From Pseudoalteromonas sp. 3D05 (lineage in GTDB: Bacteria; Pseudomonadota; Gammaproteobacteria; Enterobacterales; Alteromonadaceae): a DNA stretch of 64,000 nt. The notes below the pieces were generated by a model. That model saw only the letters and a list, made by a program, of their open reading frames with translations. It was not told where the DNA came from and searched no databases. Location of the stretch: contig NZ_PDUS01000001.1 in assembly GCF_002723455.1 (NCBI RefSeq), positions 316,038-380,037 of the forward strand. The letters are read 5' to 3'. Below, piece after piece: positions 57,121 through 64,000 of this stretch (positions are counted from its first letter, which is position 1; each line of letters begins with the position of its first letter). The translations under genes and the position numbers were made by a program.

Positions 57121-57924
57121 ATGATGTTGTCGCAGTTACAAGAGCTGTTCCAGCGTATCGATAAAAGTAAAATATTTCAATCATTTGTTATTGCCGTTAT
57201 TGTAATATCTGCGCTAACTGTAGGCGCTCATACTTATTCTTTACATCCCACAGCCGAGCTTGCTTTGCACTGGATGGATGTAGGGATCACTGTATTTTTC
57301 CTTGTTGAACTCGTTATTCGCTACATTGCCAGTAAAGGTATAAAAGATTTCTTCTCCAAAGGCTGGAACATTTTTGACTTTATCATTGTGGTAGGGAGTT
57401 TATATCCGGCAGCAGGATCGACAATATTTATCGCTCGGTTACTCAGAATATTCCGCGTACTACGACTAGTATCAATGATCCCCGAGTTACGCTTATTAGT
57501 AAATTCGTTACTTAAAGCGATTCCACAAATGGGGTATATCGCTTTACTCATGTTTGTGATTTTCTATATTTATGCTGCTATGGGCAGTATGCTATTTGCT
57601 GAAATAAACCCAGTACTGTGGGGAGATGTATCTATCTCGATGCTAACATTGTTCAGAGTTGCAACGTTTGAAGATTGGACCGATGTAATGTACGAAACAA
57701 TGGCAGTTTATAAGTTAAGCTGGATCTTTTACCTTACGTTTATCTTTTTAACTGCATTTGTATTTTTAAATATGATGGTTGGCGCTATTTTAGAGGTTAT
57801 GTCTGAAGAGCACCGCAACGCCCGGGAAGAAAAAGCTGATACAAACTCATTACCAGCAACTCAGGGGCAAGTGAACGAACTTAAGCAGCAACTCGCTGAA
57901 TTAAAGGCTCACCTCAAAAAATGA
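57121..57924 (+). CDS. Bacterial voltage-gated cation channel (NaChBac/Nav family)
   Basis: A 267-residue six-helix channel subunit that should form a tetramer. The voltage sensor S4 has Arg 106, 109, 112 and 115 in 'IARLLRIFRVLRLV'. S5 and S6 flank the pore loop, whose filter reads TFEDWTD (residues 182-188). Known sodium channels of this family have TLESW(S/A). The filter here is richer in acidic residues, as in calcium-selective designs (see findings). The end has a coiled coil ('NELKQQLAELKAHLKK') that helps tetramer assembly. It is divergent from the small lipoprotein gene. Confidence 0.9.
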   Translation: MMLSQLQELFQRIDKSKIFQSFVIAVIVISALTVGAHTYSLHPTAELALHWMDVGITVFFLVELVIRYIASKGIKDFFSKGWNIFDFIIVVGSLYPAAGSTIFIARLLRIFRVLRLVSMIPELRLLVNSLLKAIPQMGYIALLMFVIFYIYAAMGSMLFAEINPVLWGDVSISMLTLFRVATFEDWTDVMYETMAVYKLSWIFYLTFIFLTAFVFLNMMVGAILEVMSEEHRNAREEKADTNSLPATQGQVNELKQQLAELKAHLKK

Positions 57925-57929
57925 TAAAC

Positions 57930-57961
57930 AAAGGTGGTAAGTAATTATTATTTATCACCTT
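57930..57961. terminator. Hairpin between channel and chemoreceptor genes
   Basis: AAGGTGGTAA (57931-57940) pairs with TTATCACCTT (57952-57961) with one G-U, between convergent gene ends. T-runs are weak. Confidence 0.5.
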
Positions 57962-59918
57962 ATGTTTTGAACTTGCCTACAAGAGCGGTCAATGTGTCAG
58001 ATAAAACGTTGAGCTTGTCACCATTTTCACTGGTACTGGTTGCAATCTCACTGACATCATCCGCAGCGTTTTTAATTTCTATTACATTTCGATTGATGTC
58101 TTCTGCAACATGCTGCTGTTCCTCAGCAGCTGTTGCTATTTGAGTATTTAAATCACTAATAGTAACAATTGATTCAGTGATTTCAGTAAACTGCTGCTGC
58201 GCTGACTGAGATAAGCCTACTGTTTTTTCAGTACGTTCCAAGCTTCGTTTCATCTCACTTGAAACCTGGCCTGACATAGTTCTTAATTTATCTAATTGAC
58301 CAGCAATTTCCTCTGTTGATTCAGATGTCCGCTGTGATAATGCTCTCACTTCATCAGCCACTACAGCAAAACCTCGACCATGTTCACCTGCACGAGCAGC
58401 TTCTATTGCGGCATTAAGTGCAAGTAAATTAGTTTGCTCAGCAATGCCTCTTATTACACTTAATATAGACATAATATTTTCGCTTTCGGCATCCAACTGC
58501 GATATGTCTGAAGTAGCCTTGGTGATCACATCACTTAATGATGCAACACTTTGCACTGTTTCTGTTATTACAGACTGACCAATCTCAGAGGCCTTTTGTG
58601 TTTGCATGGCTAAATCAGCGGCATTCGCACAACTGGCTGAAACCTCATTCGCCGTTGCAGCCATTTCATTTATCGCTGTCGCCGCCATTTCAAGCGCTTG
58701 TTGCTGCTGTGATGTGGAGCTTGTTAGTTGCGATGCCTCTGACGATGTTTGCAACGAGGTATCACTCACCTTTTGCGCACACTCGTTTATCTGATTTACC
58801 AGATCGGCAATAAGATTAAGGAATAAATTAAAACTATTCGCTAACTTAGCAGTTTCATCTTTTGTTTTAATCGAAAGCCGTTGTGTTAAATCACCACCAC
58901 CACGAGAAATTTCAGTTAAACCATCACTTACTTCTACAATAGGTGCGGAAATGAGTTTTGCGATATAGCTCGCAATTATGATGAAAACGGCAATCAGCAC
59001 GGCACTAATAAATATAATATAAAGGGTGATTGTGTTTGCAGCGCTCATTACTTCAGACTTTTCGACTAACGCAATAAATTTCCACCCTAAACTACGAGAT
59101 GTATATATGCTCGCAAGGTAATCGGTATTATTAAGTGTAAGCTCAAACTGGCCGGCTGTATTATTGGCTAATGCTTGATACTTACCATCGGTAACCTCGG
59201 ATAATTTCTTAAATCGGTAATCATTATTTTTAGGATCTACTAGGATGGTACCGCTATCTTCTATCAGCATTAAGTAACCCGTTTCTCCTAGCTTAATATC
59301 TGCAATGATGTCGGTAAGACCATTTAATGATACATCCATCCCTTGAACGCCGACAATGTTGCCATTGTCTTTAATCGCCTTGACAGTAGATACGATTACC
59401 ATGTCGTCTATTGCCCAGTAATAGGCGTTAGTGCGAATAGTTTCACCATTCGCTTGAACCGCAGTTTTATACCAAGGCCTTTCGCGTGGGTCGTACCGCG
59501 CATTAACTTCACCCTGAGGCCATTGTATGTAACCTCCTTGTTCATTACCCATATAAATATAAGCTAATCCTGGATGAGTCAGACCGAAGTGATCATATGC
59601 TTTAAACACCTCCTGTTCTGTTGTACTTTGTTCAAGATGGTTAAGGGCAACTGAGGTGGTCGCGTCCATGTGGGTTTTAACATTTGCTTGAGCAGCAAGA
59701 ACGCGGGGATCAGATGCAAGATAATCGACGTTTTTAGCAATTTCAGTAAAAAACATCACAATAGCATTATCAATTTGCGTTGCTTCGCGCTGACTTAATA
59801 ATGCAAAGTTATCATTAGCTTGCTGCCGAGTTTGTGTAATAACTAATACGGCAATGATGAATAAAGGCAGTACTATTGCTGAAGCAAAAGAGAGCTTCAG
59901 TTTTTTAGAAATATTCAT
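57960..59918 (-). CDS. Methyl-accepting chemotaxis protein with dCache sensor
   Basis: A 652-residue chemoreceptor. TM1 lies at ~8-28; a periplasmic double Cache domain (~35-280) contains '[19 protein letters not shown]' and '[16 protein letters not shown]', typical of amino-acid-binding dCache_1. TM2 (~290-315) is followed by HAMP and the signalling domain, with the conserved tip '[37 protein letters not shown]' (here shortened to '[19 protein letters not shown]'). It should sense a small ligand and control CheA. No CheR-binding pentapeptide is seen at the C-terminus. Confidence 0.95.
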   Translation of the reverse strand: MNISKKLKLSFASAIVLPLFIIAVLVITQTRQQANDNFALLSQREATQIDNAIVMFFTEIAKNVDYLASDPRVLAAQANVKTHMDATTSVALNHLEQSTTEQEVFKAYDHFGLTHPGLAYIYMGNEQGGYIQWPQGEVNARYDPRERPWYKTAVQANGETIRTNAYYWAIDDMVIVSTVKAIKDNGNIVGVQGMDVSLNGLTDIIADIKLGETGYLMLIEDSGTILVDPKNNDYRFKKLSEVTDGKYQALANNTAGQFELTLNNTDYLASIYTSRSLGWKFIALVEKSEVMSAANTITLYIIFISAVLIAVFIIIASYIAKLISAPIVEVSDGLTEISRGGGDLTQRLSIKTKDETAKLANSFNLFLNLIADLVNQINECAQKVSDTSLQTSSEASQLTSSTSQQQQALEMAATAINEMAATANEVSASCANAADLAMQTQKASEIGQSVITETVQSVASLSDVITKATSDISQLDAESENIMSILSVIRGIAEQTNLLALNAAIEAARAGEHGRGFAVVADEVRALSQRTSESTEEIAGQLDKLRTMSGQVSSEMKRSLERTEKTVGLSQSAQQQFTEITESIVTISDLNTQIATAAEEQQHVAEDINRNVIEIKNAADDVSEIATSTSENGDKLNVLSDTLTALVGKFKT

Positions 59919-59998
59919 AAAAAAAACCTAAAGAGCTTTCTAAAAGAATAGTGCTGAAGTTCTATTTGAGCAAATAATACGAGGGTAAATATGTAAAT

Positions 59999-60023
59999 AA
60001 AAAAGGCCAGCAAAAGCTGGCCT
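59999..60023 (-). terminator. Terminator of asd
   Basis: AGGCCAGC (60004-60011) pairs with GCTGGCCT (60016-60023) across a 4-base loop; on the minus strand the stem is followed by U. It sits just downstream of asd. Confidence 0.88.
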
Positions 60024-60041
60024 CATCAATAACTCGTAAAT

Positions 60042-61160
60042 TTAACCGTCTTTAGCAACAACAATTTGTAGCATACGGCGTAAAGGCTCTGCCGCACCCC
60101 ACAGTAATTGGTCACCTACAGTGAACGCACTGATATACTCAGGCCCCATCGATAATTTACGGATGCGACCAATAGGAATATCAAGCGTGCCAGTTACTTT
60201 AACGGGTGTTAAATCGGTGGCAGTAATATCACGCTCGTTAGGTATCACTTTAACCCACTCATTATGAGAGGCTAAGATCTGTTCTACTTTTTCAACGCTG
60301 ATGTCTTCACGCAATTTAATAGTCATTGCTTGTGAATGACAACGCATCGCACCAATACGAACACATAAACCATCTACAGGTATTGGTTGCTTTGATGAAC
60401 CTAAAATCTTATTGGCTTCAACTTGCGCTTTCCACTCTTCTTTTGATTGTCCAGATGGCATTGGCACGTCAATCCACGGAATTAAGCTACCCGCTAATGG
60501 CACACCAAATTGATCTTGTGGTAAATCGCTTGAAGCAATTTGCTCAGTTACCAGCTTATCAATTTCTAAAATGGCAGCTTGCGGATCGGCAAGTTTATCA
60601 GCAACACTGGCGTGAATAGAGCCCATTTGAGCAATGAGCTCTTTCATGTTGCGAGCCCCTGCACCTGACGCCGCTTGGTAAGTCATAGGGCTCACCCATT
60701 CGATCAAGTCTTGCTCAAACAAACCTCCTAAAGCAAGTAACATTAATGAAACCGTGCAGTTACCACCTACGTAGGTTTTAACACCCTGTTCAAGGCCTTG
60801 CTCGATTACGTCTTTATTAACTGGGTCGAGCACAATGATGCTATCGTCGCTCATGCGCAGAGCTGAAGCTGCATCAATCCAATAGCCGTTCCAACCTGAC
60901 TCTCTAAGTTGTGGGTAGACTGCTTTAGTGTAATCACCGCCTTGGCACGTAATTACAATGTCCATTTTAGCAAGTTCTTCAATGCTAGTAGCATCAAGTA
61001 AAGGCTTCGCAGCGCCGGCTATGTCAGGCCCTAATTGACCTGCTTGTGAGGTTGTAAAAAAAGTGGTGTCAATATTGGCAAAATCCTTTTCTTGCTGCAT
61101 ACGTTCTAATAACACTGAGCCAACCATGCCCCGCCAACCGACTAATCCTACTTTTTTCAT
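60042..61160 (-). CDS. asd: Aspartate-semialdehyde dehydrogenase
   Basis: A 372-residue enzyme that reduces aspartyl phosphate with NADPH on the way to lysine, threonine, methionine and diaminopimelate. The N-terminus '[16 protein letters not shown]' is the NADP-binding loop. The catalytic Cys 135 is in '[11 protein letters not shown]' and the catalytic His (~275) in '[12 protein letters not shown]'. ATG 61160 is chosen because the family starts here and GGA lies 7 bases upstream; ATG 61184 would add eight residues. The gene is usually essential, which argues that this replicon is a chromosome-like chromid. Confidence 0.95.
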   Translation of the reverse strand: MKKVGLVGWRGMVGSVLLERMQQEKDFANIDTTFFTTSQAGQLGPDIAGAAKPLLDATSIEELAKMDIVITCQGGDYTKAVYPQLRESGWNGYWIDAASALRMSDDSIIVLDPVNKDVIEQGLEQGVKTYVGGNCTVSLMLLALGGLFEQDLIEWVSPMTYQAASGAGARNMKELIAQMGSIHASVADKLADPQAAILEIDKLVTEQIASSDLPQDQFGVPLAGSLIPWIDVPMPSGQSKEEWKAQVEANKILGSSKQPIPVDGLCVRIGAMRCHSQAMTIKLREDISVEKVEQILASHNEWVKVIPNERDITATDLTPVKVTGTLDIPIGRIRKLSMGPEYISAFTVGDQLLWGAAEPLRRMLQIVVAKDG

Positions 61161-61328
61161 TGTTTGTTCCACTGTTTGAGTCATAAGAAATACCTAATAC
61201 GTTAAAAATTAAAATTCATTGCGTGAGATTCAATTTTTAGCCGCTTCAATCTAGCATCGCAGTAAATGCAAAACCAGCAATAGTCATAGAACATAAAAAT
61301 ATTTCATATTGAAAAGTCAGTCATGGAT

Positions 61329-62132
61329 TTAATCTATGTTTATATCCTCTAAATTGGGATCTAAACTAGGCGGTGTAATATCTATTCCTTTGCGTAATTG
61401 CTTAACCACAGTTTTTAACACCTCTATGCGAGCATACCATTTGTAATGTGCAGCAATAACATGCCACGGGGCTGCAATAGTGTCGGTATTAGCAAACATT
61501 TCGTTTATGGCAGTGACGTATTCACATCTTTTTTCGCGATTACGAATATCTTCACTAGTTAATTTCCAGCGTTTATAAGGGTCTTGTAAACGACCTTCAA
61601 AGCGTTTGTGTTGCTCATCACTACTAATATTTAAAAACAACTTAACAATACGTACATCGTCATCTATTAATAAGCGTTCGAATTCGTTAATCTCTTGATA
61701 TGCGCGCTGCCATTGTTCGTCACTCGCAAATCCTTCCACACGCTCAACTAAAACACGCCCATAATATGAACGGTCAAAGATGGCAATACTTCCTGTAGCT
61801 GGTAGCTTAGTCATAAAGCGATAGAGGTAATGTTTTCCTTGTTCCTGAGGCGTTGGCGCAGCTATTGGATAAACGCTAAATCCTCTGGGGTCTAAACGCT
61901 GAGTTAAACGCCTGATTGCACCGCCTTTACCAGCTGCGTCCCACCCCTCTAAAACAATAATAGCGCGACGGCCTTGATGAAAATACGCTTGTTGTACATG
62001 CAAAAGTTTAGTTTGCCAGTGTTTTAGCTGTCGTTTATAGGTTTTTTTATCTTTAATGCTAGGCCACTGTTGATGTGATTCATCGAGTTGTAATTGTTTT
62101 TTATTACGTTTAATTTTACTGACCGTATGCAC
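61329..62132 (-). CDS. Polyphosphate kinase 2 family protein
   Basis: A 267-residue PPK2 enzyme, which moves phosphate between polyphosphate and nucleotides, usually favouring nucleotide phosphorylation. Walker A is 'LEGWDAAGKGGAIRRL' (residues 61-76) and the Walker B region 'SIAIFDRSYYGRVLVERV' (Asp 120, Arg 121). The lid region has 'FEGRLQDPYKRWKLTSED'. The length fits the single-domain class; ADP versus AMP preference cannot be read with certainty. It stands alone with a leader of about 130 bases. Confidence 0.94.
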   Translation of the reverse strand: MHTVSKIKRNKKQLQLDESHQQWPSIKDKKTYKRQLKHWQTKLLHVQQAYFHQGRRAIIVLEGWDAAGKGGAIRRLTQRLDPRGFSVYPIAAPTPQEQGKHYLYRFMTKLPATGSIAIFDRSYYGRVLVERVEGFASDEQWQRAYQEINEFERLLIDDDVRIVKLFLNISSDEQHKRFEGRLQDPYKRWKLTSEDIRNREKRCEYVTAINEMFANTDTIAAPWHVIAAHYKWYARIEVLKTVVKQLRKGIDITPPSLDPNLEDINID

Positions 62133-62200
62133 ATTAATATCCTCATAAGTAAGAGATTTTATATCCAGTAAGCGTCAATTAAGAATAGCAAACAGTGGGG

Positions 62201-62227
62201 AAAAAAAAAGCCCTACAGATGTAGGGC
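62201..62227 (-). terminator. Terminator of the TonB-dependent receptor gene
   Basis: GCCCTACA (62210-62217) with TGTAGGGC (62220-62227) forms a tight hairpin; on the minus strand nine U follow (A-run 62201-62209). Confidence 0.9.
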
Positions 62228-62268
62228 AATGGAGTTAGGTTATTATATTCGCCTACCAAGGCTATGTT

Positions 62269-64000
62269 TTAGAACTCGTAAGAGTAACTAAGACTTAATT
62301 CAGTGCCTTCATCACGTGAACGAACTATGATATCTGACTGAGTAACTTCTTTATCTTCACCAAGTAAGTTTTGTACTTTGAACTTAACTTTAGAGTTAAA
62401 ATCTGGGTACCAAGTATAAACTAAATCTAATGAGTTAAATGGTTGCTCATAGGCATCATCACGCCCAGCGACACCGGCAGCGAGTATGCGCTCCCCAAAT
62501 ACATTGTAAACTAATGAAGCACTATGAATGCCATCTGGAGAATCATAGTTAAGTTGCATATTAACAACATATTCTGAGTGACCTGTCATACGCTTTTTAG
62601 GGTTAGTTAAATTACCAGCTAATGCAGGATCAATCGAAGCTTCAGAATCACTTAGTGTAATATTACCACTTGTGAATAGCCCCTCTGTTACCATAGTAAG
62701 ATCTTGTAACCACTCAGCTTCAACACCATAGACTTCAGCGGTTTCGCCATTAATAAAGCTAGCTGAATAGTCATCATCACCGACTCTTAATACAGTTTCA
62801 ATTGGCGCTTGAATATCTTTGTAGAATGCAGCCACACTAAATGAGTTGCCTGCTTGACCATAATATTCATAACGTAAGTCATAGTTTTTAATCGGGCTAC
62901 TTTTAAGCCCTACACGACCAAAGGTACGAATATCTGTAAGCGGATCAAAGTAAGTAACAGGCACAACTTCACGGAAATCTGGTCTAACAACCGTCTCACC
63001 ATAGCCAGCACGTACTTGATAGTTTTCGCCACCTAAATAGGTTAGAGACAGTGCCGGGTACCAATCATCTTCTAAGATAGTCCCGTCTTCAATATTCTCA
63101 GCTGACCAAATATTTTGTAAATCATCACCATCAAAAATTAAACTTGAAGTCCCCACGGATGTTTGACGAAACTGTTCATAGCGTACACCACCACTAACCC
63201 GTAGCCATTGATCATAGATAACATCAAAGGAACCATACCCTGCATCTATTTTTTGTGCAGCAATATAATCATCCGCATCAGGTGCTGTTGGCTCATTAAA
63301 GTCAACGAGTACACCGTTATTATCAATAAACTCATCTGATAAATAACCACTATTTGCAAGAGGATCATTTGTTCCATCGTTAATAGATATTGGCGAACCT
63401 GAACTATTATTTACAGTAAAGCTTGATGTATTATAAACACGCGCTCTGTCTGAAAAATCATAGCCAACTTTAAATTCTACATCCATAGAGTCAAAAGTAA
63501 GTGGTAGATTAAAATTACCACCATATGAAGTTACGTGCTCTTCCATGTCTGTATAAGACATAATTACACGGTTATCATCACCAGTTATTGTTGAACTGAC
63601 GTAATTACCTTCATCGTCATATTGATCTCTGAACTTATAGTTTGCATTAGTTGGAATATCGGTTGTTGCTTCAGAGCGTGTATATTGCCAGTCAAAGCCT
63701 ACCCCCCAGTAATCAAGGAAAGTATGTTGGCCTAAGAATTGGCTAATATTTAACTCTCTTTGTTCAAGGTTAAACTCATGATCACGATTAGCTATACCAT
63801 TTCCAGCAATACTAAATGTAGAACTGCCCGCAGGGCTTTGAGAAATTGAAACTTCAGTTTCATCTTCATTATCTACAATATATAAATGCTTTGCTGAGAT
63901 GCTATGAGTTTTATATGAATAACCAACGCTACCGGTTAAATTGTAACGTTCATTTTCAGTAGTAACCGTAGAGTTTTTTAACGTATTGTAGCAAGAATTA
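62269..64000 (-). CDS. TonB-dependent receptor, C-terminal part (cut by the window edge)
   Basis: The frame is open from the stop at 62269 to the window edge, giving 577 residues with no start seen; the ATG at 63561 is internal, since coding clearly continues upstream of it. The protein shows alternating beta strands of a large outer-membrane barrel, with typical pieces 'VRAGYGETVVRPDFREV', 'NYDLRYEYYGQAGNSFSVA' and the aromatic C-terminus 'ELSLSYSYEF'. This is the TonB-dependent receptor style used by Alteromonadales for large nutrients. The plug domain and TonB box lie beyond the window, so the substrate cannot be guessed. Confidence 0.92.
   Translation of the reverse strand, partial: NSCYNTLKNSTVTTENERYNLTGSVGYSYKTHSISAKHLYIVDNEDETEVSISQSPAGSSTFSIAGNGIANRDHEFNLEQRELNISQFLGQHTFLDYWGVGFDWQYTRSEATTDIPTNANYKFRDQYDDEGNYVSSTITGDDNRVIMSYTDMEEHVTSYGGNFNLPLTFDSMDVEFKVGYDFSDRARVYNTSSFTVNNSSGSPISINDGTNDPLANSGYLSDEFIDNNGVLVDFNEPTAPDADDYIAAQKIDAGYGSFDVIYDQWLRVSGGVRYEQFRQTSVGTSSLIFDGDDLQNIWSAENIEDGTILEDDWYPALSLTYLGGENYQVRAGYGETVVRPDFREVVPVTYFDPLTDIRTFGRVGLKSSPIKNYDLRYEYYGQAGNSFSVAAFYKDIQAPIETVLRVGDDDYSASFINGETAEVYGVEAEWLQDLTMVTEGLFTSGNITLSDSEASIDPALAGNLTNPKKRMTGHSEYVVNMQLNYDSPDGIHSASLVYNVFGERILAAGVAGRDDAYEQPFNSLDLVYTWYPDFNSKVKFKVQNLLGEDKEVTQSDIIVRSRDEGTELSLSYSYEF

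Overview
The window reads as marine Gammaproteobacteria, most likely Pseudoalteromonas. The evidence is the AT-rich DNA, the closest family resemblances of the proteins, and a plasmid-type replication origin surrounded by metabolic genes such as asd, ppsA with its regulator, and a class II DAHP synthase. That combination is typical of the second replicon (chromid) of this genus. No rRNA, tRNA, CRISPR array or complete insertion sequence was seen.

Left part (0-23 kb). It starts with decayed or orphan genes: a beta-propeller fragment, a small secreted protein and a broken EF-hand protein. katG follows, then a tightly coupled three-gene operon at 5.8-11.6 kb encoding an unknown protein, a Tdp1/PLD-like enzyme and an SNF2-like helicase. 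This operon looks like a DNA-targeting defence or repair module. Next come a DPP-IV lipoprotein, tpm, a DUF2938 protein, a LysR regulator, a DJ-1/PfpI protein, a hypothetical protein and rmuC. Between rmuC and a SWIM/SNF2 helicase lies a tandem array of four ~160-bp units. Each unit has its own promoter, a conserved stem-loop with compensatory changes, and a minus-strand terminator: four probable small RNAs.

Replication centre (23.2-29.6 kb). parA and parB sit between two clusters of 17-bp GATC-containing iterons, with DnaA boxes and an AT-rich stretch, followed by the rep gene. Just past rep is a clear tus gene. Three identical 16-bp Ter-like sites lie beside it. Their orientation predicts that the rightward fork from the origin is stopped within about 3 kb, so the replicon replicates leftward around the whole circle and ends next to where it began.

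Right part (29.7-64 kb). It holds DAHP synthase, divergent ppsR/ppsA, a YdiJ-type dehydrogenase, a tyrosine recombinase coupled to an Na+/H+ antiporter, a SYLF lipoprotein and a frameshifted diguanylate cyclase. Further on are two patatin-like proteins, an amino-acid cluster (AGCS symporter, CtlX, ornithine cyclodeaminase, Lrp, AraC, EamA), a luciferase-like oxidoreductase and umuDC behind an SOS box. The end holds several small proteins, a bacterial voltage-gated channel with an unusual filter, a chemoreceptor, asd, PPK2 and a TonB-dependent receptor cut by the window edge. All functions are inferred from the sequence and remembered family features; no database search was run.
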